The translations under genes were made by a program, and so were the position numbers. Source: Streptomyces phaeoluteigriseus (GTDB taxonomy: Bacteria > Actinomycetota > Actinomycetes > Streptomycetales > Streptomycetaceae). Taken from it: DNA of 64,000 bases. How positions within the stretch are numbered: position 1 is the stretch's first letter; each line of letters opens with the position of its first letter. The notes under the pieces are model-generated. The model searched no databases. It worked only from the letters and a program-made list of their open reading frames with translations, and was not told where the DNA came from. This document shows, piece after piece, positions 9,460 to 17,558 of the stretch. Where the stretch lies: assembly GCF_001896135.2 (NCBI RefSeq), contig NZ_MPOH02000006.1:242605-306604 (forward strand). Reading direction: 5' to 3'.

Positions 9460-10035
9460 GTCGGGGCGCGTCCGTGGCCCTCGGGGCCTGCGCCCGCGCC
9501 TCAGATGATCAGGGCCTGCCCGGGCCCAGCGGTGCCCTGGTGGGGGGCGGGCTCATGGTCGCCGCCGGCATCGCCGCCGGTCGCGTCCTGCGTGGCCGCC
9601 GGACCTCACGCCCGGGTGCCGCTTCCGACGCGTGCGGGGGAGGAGGTTCCGGGGCGGGTGGTGCTGGGGGCGGCGGCCCGAGTCGGGGCGCGTCCGTGGC
9701 CCTCGGGGGCCGCACCTCAGGCGATCGGGGCCCCTGCCCGGGAACCAGCGGCGCCCAGGAGCAGGGCCTGCCCGGGAAGCAGCGGCGCCCAGGAGCAGGG
9801 CCTGCCCCGGACCCAGCGGCGCCCTGATGACCGGCGGATTCGTCGTCGCCGCCGGCATCACCACCGGTCACAGCCTGCGCGGCCGCCGGACCCCAGGTCC
9901 CGTACCGCTTCCGACGCGTGCGGGGGAAGCGGTCTCCGGGCGGGGAGGTGCTGGGGACGGCGGCCTGAGGCCGGGCGCGTCCGTGGCCCTCGGGGCCTGC
10001 GCCTCAGGCGATCAGGGCCTGCCCGGGCCCCAGCA
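9310..10035. repeat. Tandem, decayed duplication of the MFS gene 3' end
   Basis: A unit of about 220 bases begins at 9310 inside the MFS gene. It is repeated at 9531 and again at 9818, with two 33-35 base mini-copies at 9750 and 9783 in between. Each full copy holds the codons for GAL-V-AGG-x-VAAGI-x-AG..LRGRR, then PLPTRAGEE-like sequence, then CGCGTCCGTGGCCCTCGG, and finally GATCAGGGCCTGCCCGGGCC. The last segment in the third copy encodes the C-terminus (GPGQALIA) of the convergent gene that ends at 10004. Only the first copy is in the transporter frame and only the last is in the frame of the opposite gene. The middle copies are shifted and look non-coding. Confidence 0.85.
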
Positions 10036-10543
10036 GGTCCATCAGCTGCGTGCTGTGCAGCTGGGTGACGGGGGCGAGGAGGTCGGGGTGGCGGAGGAGG
10101 GCCGCGGCTTCACGGTCGCGGGCGTCGGGGGCGAGGAGACGGCGGAACTCCATCGGCAGGCCGGTCGTGTGATCGCCGCCGTCCAGCCCGGCCACGGCCA
10201 GCGCGGCCAGCTCCGGATCGGTGAGCAGGCAGGCTGCCCAGCTCGCCACCACCTCGTCCACCCAGCTGCGCCACGCGTCCGCACCGTCCGTACCCGCGCC
10301 CGTGCCTGTGGGGTCCGAGTCCGTGCCGCTGATCCGGTCCAGCCTGGCCGAGCCGCCCGGCCCCGCCATGCCGACCAACGCGGCGTCCATCACGGTCGGA
10401 TAGCGCAGCCAGGCCGCGACGGTCACCGCCTGGCGGGCCTGCACCTCGCACAGGGCGGACGCCAGCGCGCCGCCGCAGGCCGGGTAGGCCCGCGTCAGCC
10501 ACTGGGCGGTCGCCGCTATGAGAGGGGAGAGATCTGCGCGCAC
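10004..10543 (-). CDS. Protein of unknown function
   Basis: An Ala/Leu-rich, probably helical protein of 179 residues starting VRADLSPLIAATAQWLTRAY. I do not recognise a family. There is no signal peptide and no long membrane helix. GTG at 10543 is chosen because residues upstream of it look like non-coding sequence, but no good ribosome-binding site is visible, and a longer version starting at 10651 is possible. The stop region (LLGPGQALIA) lies in the last copy of the tandem duplication shared with the MFS gene, so its C-terminus may have been altered by that event. Confidence 0.6.
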   Translation of the reverse strand: MRADLSPLIAATAQWLTRAYPACGGALASALCEVQARQAVTVAAWLRYPTVMDAALVGMAGPGGSARLDRISGTDSDPTGTGAGTDGADAWRSWVDEVVASWAACLLTDPELAALAVAGLDGGDHTTGLPMEFRRLLAPDARDREAAALLRHPDLLAPVTQLHSTQLMDLLGPGQALIA

Positions 10544-10673
10544 TGATGGCCGTCCGAGCTGCGTACGGGGGAAGGGACCTCTGGCACCGTAGCCCGCGTC
10601 CCCCGCGCGAGGACATGGCCGAGCGCCCGGGGAGCACGTGGCCTCGGCCACACCCGGGCACCGGCCGCCGTGG

Positions 10674-11255
10674 TCAGTGGCGCAGGAGGTAGCCGGTGAG
10701 CAGGGAACGGGCCCGGTCCGGGCTGACGCCCAGCGCCGTGCCGACGGACTCCCAGGACAGCTCGTCGTCGCGCACCGCCTGGGCCGCCTCCTGACCGATG
10801 TCGGGCAGCAGCCGTTCCAGCATGGTCACTGCCTTGAGGGCGGCCACCGGTGCCCGGTCGGTCAGGGAGGTCAGCTGCTCCTCCAGCTGGTGCATCAGGT
10901 GGGTGAGCTGGTCGGGGAGCGGCACCGTCCGGCGCTCGACGGCACGGATGTGCACCCTCCAGTCGCTGCGTGCGGCCGAGACGTCCAGGTCGTACAAGCC
11001 TTCGTCCGACGCCCGCCACGCGCCGTCGATCGGATGGGTCTCGCCCCGCCAGCCGCACGCGCAGGCCGCGCGGAAGCCGGTAGCTCTGGGGCGGCGCAGT
11101 TTCCCGTCGTAGGCCCACCACTCGCTGGTCTCGACCACGCTGTCGGCACTGCTGCCGAAGTCCAGGTACACCGGTTTGGGTTCGCTGCCGTCGGCCAGGA
11201 CCGCGCCCGCGATGCCCTCGTGGGATTCCCCGAACTCCTCAGTCGTCCAACCCAC
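10674..11255 (-). CDS. Unknown protein with C-terminal helix-turn-helix-like segment
   Basis: A 193-residue protein. The middle contains a CxC pair, AACACGWRGETHPID, of the kind seen in small zinc- or Fe-binding folds. The C-terminus ELSWESVGTALGVSPDRARS (about residues 165-185) resembles a sigma-factor-like helix-turn-helix. A regulatory or DNA-binding role is a reasonable guess, but I cannot name the family. The GTG start is supported by a GAGGGGGA ribosome-binding site 7 bases upstream; the longer ORF has no such site. The neighbours downstream are also unassigned, so context does not help. Confidence 0.65.
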   Translation of the reverse strand: MGWTTEEFGESHEGIAGAVLADGSEPKPVYLDFGSSADSVVETSEWWAYDGKLRRPRATGFRAACACGWRGETHPIDGAWRASDEGLYDLDVSAARSDWRVHIRAVERRTVPLPDQLTHLMHQLEEQLTSLTDRAPVAALKAVTMLERLLPDIGQEAAQAVRDDELSWESVGTALGVSPDRARSLLTGYLLRH

Positions 11256-11710
11256 GCGTCTTCCCCCTCGTCCCTCGCCTGCCCCGAGCGGGACGTCGGC
11301 GCACGGCACGGGCGTCCCGCAGACGAACATGCCCCGGGCCGGCCACCGGTGAACCGCCCGCCCCAGGCGTTCACCGGCCGGTCGCCGACCGCGCGGCCGC
11401 ACGTCCCGCTCACGGAACTCAGGCGCCTGCCGGCTTCTGGACGCGCGGGTGGTTTACCGGCGCCCGCCGGGCCGCCGGGCCGCTGGGCCGCCCGCGCCCA
11501 CCGGACGGTCTTCGGCCGGTGCCCGAGCAGGAGTCTCCCACCGGCCGGTGAGGTCTTCGTACCCGCCGCCGCCCATCACCAGGTCAGGGTCCTCAGGTGC
11601 TCCGGGATGTCCCGGGGACGCGGTCAGGGGGTGTAGTCCTCATGGATCTCGTTCCGGTTTCGACGTCCGCGCGGATGGACGCGGTCGCCGCCTCCGCGTG
11701 CGCCCGGGTG
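11256..11710. other. Intergenic region, no gene seen
   Basis: About 455 GC-rich bases between two minus-strand genes. The only structure I see is an inverted repeat (CCGGTGAAC at 11346 and GTTCACCGG at 11369, 14-base loop), which could form a hairpin. Short ORFs here have no ribosome-binding sites and look like chance readings. Confidence 0.4.
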
Positions 11711-12526
11711 TCAGCCGGCCAGCTTGTTCATCTTGCGGATCTGCCTGTCGAAGGCCCGGGCGGGGGCGAAGCGGCGCAGCATGCTCGCACGCCCGGCCAG
11801 CGGGCCGGCGGTGTAGCGCAGCTTCGGCCTGGCGTCGGTCGCCGCCGCGACGATGGCCTCGGCGACGACGGTGGGGGCGTCGCCGTCCCGGATCGCCGCC
11901 GCCATCACGCGGTCGACGGTCTGCCGCCCCTTGGCGTAGACCTGTAGGGGCGAGTCGGGCTTACCGCTGTTGGCCTCGAAACCGGTTCTGGTGTACGCGG
12001 GTTGGACGATGATCACCCGGACGCCGTGCTCGCGGACCTCGTGGTCCAGGGACTCGGAGTAGCCCTCGATCGCGTGCTTCGAGGCGGCGTAGGCGGCCAT
12101 GTAGGGCTGGGGCAGGAACCCGAGTACGGACGAGATGTTGATGATGCGCCCGCGTCCCTGCGCGCGCATGTGCGGCAGCACCGCGTTCACCATGCGCATG
12201 ACCCCGAAGACGTTGGTGTCGAAAACGCCCCGGGCCTGCGCGAGGGAGGTTTCCTCGGCCGCGCCCAGCGAGCCGACACCGGCGTTGTTGACCAGGACGT
12301 CGATCCGTCCGAACCGCTTGACCACCTGCTCGACGGCGGCGGTGGCCGAGGCGTCACCGGCCACGTCCAGGTCGAGGAACGTCACACCGTCGAGCGGGGT
12401 GACGCGTGAGGTGTCACGGCTGGTGCCCACCACGTCGAAACCCGCTGAGACCAGCGCGAGCGCGGCTTGCTTACCGATGCCGGATGACGCACCCGTCACG
12501 AGTGCCACCGGCCGATTCGTCGTCAT
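11711..12526 (-). CDS. Short-chain dehydrogenase/reductase (SDR)
   Basis: A 271-residue classical SDR. TGASSGIGKQAALALVSAG is the NAD(P)-binding TGxxxGIG motif, LVNNAGVGSLG the NNAG motif, IINISSVLGF gives the catalytic Ser and YAASKHAIEGYSESL the YxxxK pair. The oxidoreductase substrate is unknown. The second in-frame ATG is chosen because GGAG lies 6 bases upstream. Two palindromes of the TetR-operator type lie within 65 bases of the start, so expression is likely repressor-controlled. No regulator gene is adjacent. Confidence 0.92.
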   Translation of the reverse strand: MTTNRPVALVTGASSGIGKQAALALVSAGFDVVGTSRDTSRVTPLDGVTFLDLDVAGDASATAAVEQVVKRFGRIDVLVNNAGVGSLGAAEETSLAQARGVFDTNVFGVMRMVNAVLPHMRAQGRGRIINISSVLGFLPQPYMAAYAASKHAIEGYSESLDHEVREHGVRVIIVQPAYTRTGFEANSGKPDSPLQVYAKGRQTVDRVMAAAIRDGDAPTVVAEAIVAAATDARPKLRYTAGPLAGRASMLRRFAPARAFDRQIRKMNKLAG

Positions 12527-12548
12527 GATGGACTCCGCACCCATAGGG

Positions 12549-12587
12549 AAACTGATCGGTTTCGCATCACCGTAAACCGATCGGTTT
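12549..12587. promoter_or_regulatory. Pair of palindromic operators upstream of the SDR gene
   Basis: AAACTGATCGGTTT (12549-12562, one mismatch) and AAACCGATCGGTTT (12574-12587, perfect 14-bp palindrome) have centres 25 bases apart in the gap between the SDR and gnd. Size and symmetry suit a TetR-type repressor dimer pair. No TetR gene is next to them, so the regulator would be encoded elsewhere. Confidence 0.7.
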
Positions 12588-12854
12588 CCCGCTGCAAGTA
12601 CGGGTGGCCGGCCGACCCGGTCGGGGTGGCCCGCTCGAAAGGCGGTGCGTCGACGAACCGGCGACGCTCACGGCGTCCTTCCCGGCCCACGGGAGGGCTG
12701 CCCGCCGTCCCGCGTGCCGCGACGGCCGAGCCGGCGCCCCCGGCTCCGCGATTGGCCGCGCCCGGATCGAGACGATCCCGACTCGCAGCCGTATGTGGGG
12801 GGAACGAGGGGCCGTGCGCCCCCGGACGCGCCGTCGATCCAAGGGACTTACCTC

Positions 12855-14297
12855 ATGAACGCAACCGCTGCCATCGGTGTCACCGGTCTCGGTGTGATGG
12901 GCCGCAACCTCGCGCGGAACTTCGCCCGCAACGGCTACACCGTCGCCGTCCACAACCGCACCGCGGGCCGCACGCGTGCGCTCGTCGAGGAGTTCGGACA
13001 CGAGGGCGCGTTCGTCCCGGCGGAGACGGCGCGGGACTTCGTCGCCGCGCTCGAACGCCCCCGTCGGCTGATGATCATGGTGCAGGCGGGGGCCGTCACG
13101 GATGCCGTCATCGACGAGTTCGCCCCGCTCCTGGAGCCCGGCGACATGATCATCGACGGTGGCAACGCCCACTTCGCCGACACCCGCCGCCGAGAGGAGG
13201 CCCTGCGTGCGCGGGGCCTGCACTTCGTCGGCACCGGCGTGTCCGGCGGCGAGGAGGGCGCCCTCAACGGGCCGTCGATCATGGTCGGCGGCTCGACCGA
13301 GTCGTACGACGTGCTGGGGCCGATGTTCGAGGCGGTCAGTGCGCGGGTCGGCGGCGAGCCCTGCGCGGCGCACGTCGGCACCGACGGCGCCGGACACTTC
13401 GTCAAGATGGTGCACAACGGCATCGAGTACGCCGACATGCAGCTCATCGCCGAGGCCTACGACCTGCTGCGCCAGGTCGCCGGATACTCCCCGGCCGAGA
13501 TCGCGGACATCTTCCGCTCCTGGAACGAGGGGCGTCTCGGTTCCTACCTGATCGAGATCACCGCCGAGGTCCTCGCCCACACCGACGAGGCCACCGGCCT
13601 GCCGTTCGTGGACATCGTGACCGACGCGGCCGGGCAGAAGGGCACCGGCCGCTGGACCGTGCAGACCGCCCTCGACCTCGGCTCCCCGGTCACCGCCATC
13701 GCCCAGGCCACGTTCGCCCGCGCCGCCTCCGGCCAGGCCGACCTGCGGGCCGCCTACTCCGGGCTGCCCGGCGGCACCACCCCCGCCATCAGTCGTACGG
13801 AGGCCGCCCGCTTCGCCTCACAGGTGGAGCACGCCCTGTACGCCTCGAAGGTCATCGCCTACGACCAGGGCTGGAAGATGATCCAGGACGCGGCGGGCGA
13901 GTTCGGCTGGAAGATCGACCTCGGCGCGGTCGCCGGAATCTGGCGCGGCGGCTGCATCATCCGCGCCACGTTCCTCGACCGCATCCGCACCGCGTACGCC
14001 GCCGACCCCGAACTGGTCAGCCTGCTGGGGGAGATGGAGTTCGCCATGGAGATCACCGACGCCCAGGTGCCCTGGCGGGAGACGGTGGCCTCCGCGGCCC
14101 GTCGGGGCATCCCCGTCCCCGCGTTCTCCGCGGCCCTCGCGCACTACGACACCCTGCGCGCCGGCCGGCTCCCCGCCGCCCTGCTCCAGGGCCAGCGCGA
14201 CTACTTCGGCGCGCACACCTACGGCCGTACCGACCGGCCCGGCGCCTTCCACACCCAGTGGGCCGAGCCGGGCCGCCCGGAGACGGCCTCGGCCTGA
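12855..14297 (+). CDS. gnd: 6-phosphogluconate dehydrogenase (decarboxylating), NADP-type
   Basis: A 480-residue enzyme of the oxidative pentose phosphate pathway, converting 6-phosphogluconate to ribulose 5-phosphate, CO2 and NAD(P)H. IGVTGLGVMGRNLARNFARN is the dinucleotide-binding site, IIDGGNAHFADTRRR the substrate loop, GTGVSGGEEGALNGPSIM the 6PGDH signature and GHFVKMVHNGIEYADMQLI contains the catalytic Lys and His. GQKGTGRWT and the C-terminal dimer tail complete a full-length dimeric-type enzyme. It faces the long GAPDH gene across a strong hairpin, so two central carbon genes end head to head. Confidence 0.96.
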   Translation: MNATAAIGVTGLGVMGRNLARNFARNGYTVAVHNRTAGRTRALVEEFGHEGAFVPAETARDFVAALERPRRLMIMVQAGAVTDAVIDEFAPLLEPGDMIIDGGNAHFADTRRREEALRARGLHFVGTGVSGGEEGALNGPSIMVGGSTESYDVLGPMFEAVSARVGGEPCAAHVGTDGAGHFVKMVHNGIEYADMQLIAEAYDLLRQVAGYSPAEIADIFRSWNEGRLGSYLIEITAEVLAHTDEATGLPFVDIVTDAAGQKGTGRWTVQTALDLGSPVTAIAQATFARAASGQADLRAAYSGLPGGTTPAISRTEAARFASQVEHALYASKVIAYDQGWKMIQDAAGEFGWKIDLGAVAGIWRGGCIIRATFLDRIRTAYAADPELVSLLGEMEFAMEITDAQVPWRETVASAARRGIPVPAFSAALAHYDTLRAGRLPAALLQGQRDYFGAHTYGRTDRPGAFHTQWAEPGRPETASA

Positions 14298-14310
14298 GCG
14301 CACCCCGGCT

Positions 14311-14337
14311 GTCCGGCCCGGGGCGACCGGGCCGGAC
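14311..14337. terminator. Bidirectional terminator hairpin between gnd and gap
   Basis: An 11-bp perfect GC stem (GTCCGGCCCGG / CCGGGCCGGAC) with loop GGCGA lies between the two convergent stops. No T-run follows, which is usual for Streptomyces. Confidence 0.75.
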
Positions 14338-14344
14338 GGGCCGG

Positions 14345-15790
14345 TCAGACGCGCGGCGCCGGGAACGTCGGGTACTCGACGCCCGACACGTGCTGAACGA
14401 CGCGGACGACCTGGCAGGAGTAGCCGAACTCGTTGTCGTACCAGAGGTAGAGGATCGCGTTGTCGCCCTCCACCTTCAGCGCTCCGGCGTCGACGATCGA
14501 GGCGTGGCGCGAGCCGATGAAGTCGCTGGAGACCGCGTCGGGGGCGCTGATGAAGTCGATCTGGCGCTTCAGCGGCGAGGTCAGCGACACGTCCCGCAGG
14601 TAGTCGAGGACCTCGTCCCGGTCGGCCTCGCGGGCCAGCTGGAGGTTGAGGATCGCGATCGACACGTCCGGCACCGGCACCCGGATCGAGCTGCCGGTGA
14701 TCCGCGCCTTGAGGTCGGGCAGCGCCTTGGCCACGGCGGAGGCGGCGCCCGTCTCGGTGATGACCATGTTGAGCGGCGCGGAGCGGCCCCGGCGGTCGGA
14801 CTTGTGGTAGTTGTCCAGCAGGTTCTGGTCGTTGGTGAACGAGTGGACGGTCTCCACGTGGCCGCGCAGCACGCCGTACTCGTCCGCCATGGCCTTCAAC
14901 GGCGGGACGATCGCGTTGGTGGTGCAGGACGCACAGGACAGGATCCGCTCGTCCGGCTTGATCGTGTCGTGGTTGACGCCGTGCACGATGTTGGGGACGT
15001 CACCCTTGCCGGGCGCGGTCAGCACGACCTTGTCGATACCGGGACGCAGGTGCTTCGACAGCCCCTCACGGTCCCGCCACTTGCCGGTGTTGTCGATGAG
15101 GATCGCGTCGTTGATGCCGTACGCCGTGTAGTCGACCTGGCTCGGGTCGTCGGCGTAGATCACCTTGATCTCGTTGCCGTTGGCGAGGATGGTGCTGTTG
15201 TCCTCGTCGACGGTGATCGTGCCCTGGAACTGGCCGTGCACGGAGTCGCGGCGCAGCAGTGAGGCCCGCTTGACGAGGTCCTGTTCGCCGCCCCCGCGCA
15301 CCACGACGGCGCGCAGCCGCAGACCGTTGCCGGACCCGGACTTCTCGATGAGCAGGCGGGCGACGAGGCGGCCGATGCGGCCGAAGCCGTACAGCACGAC
15401 GTCGCGCGGCTCCCGGCGCTCGATCTTGTCGGCGCCGGTGGCACCGGCTACGGCGTCGGCGGTGAACTCGCGCACCGACAGACCGTGGTCGTCCGCGCGG
15501 TAGTGCTCGGCGAGCAGACCGATGTCGATCTGGGACGGACCGAGGTCCAGCTCGGTGAGGGCCTGGAGGAACGGCAGGGTCTCGGTGACCGAGAGTTCCT
15601 CACCGGCGATCTGCCGGGCGAAGCGGTGGGTCTTGAGGATGCTCACCACCGACTTGTTCACCAGGGAGCGGCTGTGCAGCAGGACGGTGACGTCCCGCTC
15701 CCGGTGGAGCTTCCCGATCATCGGGATCATCGACTCCGCGATCTCCTCGCGGTTCTTCCAGTTGGTGAACGAGTCGTCGTTGACAGTCAC
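14345..15790 (-). CDS. gap: Glyceraldehyde-3-phosphate dehydrogenase, long form with N-terminal extension
   Basis: A 481-residue protein. Residues from about 128 on are a complete GAPDH, with VVLYGFGRIGRLVARLLIEK as the NAD-binding site and SCASCTTNAIVPPLKAMADE carrying the catalytic Cys near residue 286, followed by TVHSFTNDQ, GRSAPLNMVITETGAA and LWYDNEFGYSCQVV. The first 125 residues are an extension without a dehydrogenase motif that is typical of the long GAPDH class found in actinomycetes and some other bacteria; its job is unknown. Translation starts at GTG with an AAAGAGAA site just upstream. A 4-codon ORF with a much stronger site lies directly before it and may modulate translation. 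Confidence 0.93.
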   Translation of the reverse strand: MTVNDDSFTNWKNREEIAESMIPMIGKLHRERDVTVLLHSRSLVNKSVVSILKTHRFARQIAGEELSVTETLPFLQALTELDLGPSQIDIGLLAEHYRADDHGLSVREFTADAVAGATGADKIERREPRDVVLYGFGRIGRLVARLLIEKSGSGNGLRLRAVVVRGGGEQDLVKRASLLRRDSVHGQFQGTITVDEDNSTILANGNEIKVIYADDPSQVDYTAYGINDAILIDNTGKWRDREGLSKHLRPGIDKVVLTAPGKGDVPNIVHGVNHDTIKPDERILSCASCTTNAIVPPLKAMADEYGVLRGHVETVHSFTNDQNLLDNYHKSDRRGRSAPLNMVITETGAASAVAKALPDLKARITGSSIRVPVPDVSIAILNLQLAREADRDEVLDYLRDVSLTSPLKRQIDFISAPDAVSSDFIGSRHASIVDAGALKVEGDNAILYLWYDNEFGYSCQVVRVVQHVSGVEYPTFPAPRV

Positions 15791-15806
15791 AGAATTCTCT
15801 TTCGAG

Positions 15807-15838
15807 CTAGGTGGCGCTCATATGCTAACCACCTCCTG
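15807..15838 (-). promoter_or_regulatory. Four-codon upstream ORF (MSAT) with strong ribosome-binding site ahead of gap
   Basis: On the minus strand AGGAGGTGG is followed 7-10 bases later by ATG AGC GCC ACC TAG, ending 16 bases before the gap GTG. The same stretch forms the inverted repeat AGGTGG-N14-CCACCT (15809-15834), which could mask the strong site. A leader-peptide or reinitiation role is inference. Confidence 0.45.
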
Positions 15839-16148
15839 TTCCGATCATTCAAGCGCCCCCTCGCTCAGGTGTGCGGAGCCCCGGAGGTCTCCTGAGCCCC
15901 GCCCTCCGGTGAGCGACCGACGCGTCCTCACGCCTCCTCGGCCCGGCCCTCGGCGAGCGGTCGACGGGGGGATGCCGAGCGCGCACAGTGCGCCGAACGG
16001 AACCGGGGCGACATCGGGTTCCTTCGTGTTCACCCGAGGTCCGACGGCCAGGGCGCGCGGGGCCGTCGGCGCGACGGGGTCTGTAGGAGGTCGTCGAGTG
16101 CGGCCATGGTCATGACGTGCCCTCTCCTGGGGAGGGCGGGGCCGGGGG
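15839..16148. other. Intergenic region upstream of gap, no gene seen
   Basis: About 310 bases between the gap leader and the monooxygenase-like gene. A 62-codon minus-strand ORF starting at 16033 lacks a convincing ribosome-binding site and resembles nothing I know. The gap promoter is expected here but no clear boxes stand out. Confidence 0.35.
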
Positions 16149-16550
16149 TCAGGCGCCGGTCCGCTCCTGCTCTGCGAGCCGACGGCGGGCGTCCGCCCAG
16201 TCGACGGGCAGCCCGTCGGCCGGGACCTGCCAGAAAGCGAACGCCGAGTCCTTCATGGTGGAGCGCAGCCCGTTCATGATCGACCGGTGCGGTTCGGTCC
16301 GCGCGTACCGGTACAGCGCCTCCTTGTCCTCCCAGGCCGACAGGGTCCAGAAGGTGCGCTTGAGGGGCTGGGCGATGAGCGAGGCGCCGTACGCGCCCGG
16401 TGCGCGGGTGACCTGCCGCCACGCGCTGAGGGACTTCAGGAAGAAGCGCGGTACGTCCTTGAGGGAGCGCACCTCGAAGCGGGAGGCCATGACGTAGGCC
16501 TCGGCGTCGGGGGCGGGCTCGCTGAGCGTGGTCCAGGGCAGAGTGGGCAT
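16149..16550 (-). CDS. Small monooxygenase-like protein (DUF3291/ABM-like fold)
   Basis: A 133-residue protein. YVMASRFEVRSLKDVPRFFL, then FWTLSAWEDKEALYRYARTE and HRSIMNGLR, follow the pattern of the dimeric alpha-beta barrel (ABM/DUF3291) proteins, including the W-x-D/S segment. These proteins oxidise or bind small aromatic compounds, but many have no known substrate. It is divergently transcribed from the MerR regulator across a 118-base gap containing a long inverted repeat, so it is probably the regulator's target. Confidence 0.7.
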   Translation of the reverse strand: MPTLPWTTLSEPAPDAEAYVMASRFEVRSLKDVPRFFLKSLSAWRQVTRAPGAYGASLIAQPLKRTFWTLSAWEDKEALYRYARTEPHRSIMNGLRSTMKDSAFAFWQVPADGLPVDWADARRRLAEQERTGA

Positions 16551-16602
16551 GGCTGCGGCCTTCTGTGAGGCAGGAGGGAGGAGAAGGATCCGTGGCGGAA
16601 CG

Positions 16603-16647
16603 ATTGGATACCTTCGCTATCCATGTTAGACAGTGGAGGTATCCAAT
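16603..16647. promoter_or_regulatory. 11-bp inverted repeat between MerR and monooxygenase-like genes
   Basis: ATTGGATACCT (16603-16613) and AGGTATCCAAT (16637-16647) form a perfect inverted repeat with a 23-base spacer in the divergent gap. The spacing would place a MerR dimer site on each side or span one promoter. Regulation of both genes by the adjacent MerR protein is inferred. Confidence 0.65.
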
Positions 16648-16668
16648 TGCTAGAGCGGAGTCGTCCCG

Positions 16669-17286
16669 ATGCGCGTTTCCGAACTGAGCCGCCGCAGCGG
16701 TGTCTCCGTGACGACGATCAAGTACTACCTCCGCGAGGGCCTCCTCGCGCCCGGCCGGCAGACCTCGGCGACCCAGGCCGAGTACGACGACCGGCATCTG
16801 CGCAGGCTGCGCCTGATCCGTGCGCTGACGGGCGTACGAGGACTGTCCGTCGCCACCACCCGTGAGGTGTTGGACGCGCTGGAGGCGCACACCGGCGACA
16901 CCCACCTCCTGCTGGGCCTCACCCTGGGCTCGGTGTCCCTGTCCGGCGAGTCCGCCGAACAGGACCCGGCGACCGGTGAAGTGGAGTCGCTCGTCGAGGA
17001 GTTGGGCTGGCACGTGCACGAGTCGGCGCCCGCTCGCGCCACCCTCGCCGAGACCCTGACCTCCCTGCGCTCGCTGGGCGTCCCCATGGACCGGCACGTT
17101 CTGTTGCCCTACGCCCGCCTCGCCGAAGGGATCGCCGCCCTGGATCTCGACCAACTCGACGACCTCCCCGACCCGTTGGAAGCGGCCGAACGAGCCCTGC
17201 TGCTGACCGTCCTCCTGGAGCCCGCCCTGATGGCCCTGCGCCGCATGGCCCAGGAGAACGAGTCGGCCCGGCGGCACGCCCCGTAG
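16669..17286 (+). CDS. MerR family transcriptional regulator
   Basis: A 205-residue regulator. MRVSELSRRSGVSVTTIKYYLREGLLAPGR is the MerR winged helix-turn-helix with the usual TIKYYLREGLL recognition element, followed by the coiled-coil LRRLRLIRALTGVRGLSVA. The effector domain (residues 80-205) is helical and lacks the Cys pair of metal-sensing MerR proteins, so an organic ligand is more likely. It is divergent from a small monooxygenase-like gene and likely controls it and itself through the inverted repeat in between. Confidence 0.9.
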   Translation: MRVSELSRRSGVSVTTIKYYLREGLLAPGRQTSATQAEYDDRHLRRLRLIRALTGVRGLSVATTREVLDALEAHTGDTHLLLGLTLGSVSLSGESAEQDPATGEVESLVEELGWHVHESAPARATLAETLTSLRSLGVPMDRHVLLPYARLAEGIAALDLDQLDDLPDPLEAAERALLLTVLLEPALMALRRMAQENESARRHAP

Positions 17287-17369
17287 ACGCGTCCGGAGTG
17301 CGGACACGTGATCTCCGGCGGGTCGCGGATGGAGGGCGGCGGGCAGTGGCCCGCGGGCGGCGTGTCGCC

Positions 17370-17451
17370 GACCGCCGACCGCCGGACGTCGACCGCCGAC
17401 CGCCGGACGTCGACCGCCGGACGCCGGACCCCGACCGCCGGACGTCGGCGG
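17370..17451. repeat. 21-bp direct tandem repeats
   Basis: GACCGCCGACCGCCGGACGT(C) occurs twice in a row (17370-17390, 17391-17411), followed by two degenerate copies (17412-17432, 17433-17451). It lies in the gap between the MerR and SseB-like genes. The unit is a multiple of 3 but I see no gene across it. Confidence 0.75.
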
Positions 17452-17558
17452 AAGATGAGAGGCGAATGAAGGGCGGTGGCCGAAAACCCGATTGTCCGTC
17501 GTCGGAGCGGGTACGCGAGGCCGGACGTGCCAACCACCGCTACCTGGGGAGACCTGCC

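Noticed and set aside
9505..10068. 187-codon ORF in the MFS 3' region as a second membrane protein
   Set aside because: It is made of shifted copies of the MFS tail, with no ribosome-binding site and a nonsense N-terminus.
12626..15262. Very long plus-strand ORF across gnd and antisense to gap
   Set aside because: It reads gnd in a wrong frame, has Arg/Pro/His-rich random composition and no ribosome-binding site. gnd and gap on opposite strands are far better supported.
15845..16033. 62-codon minus-strand ORF upstream of gap
   Set aside because: No ribosome-binding site and no recognisable sequence.
17370..17451. CRISPR-like or origin-like iterons
   Set aside because: Contiguous degenerate 21-bp copies, with no DnaA boxes or spacers.
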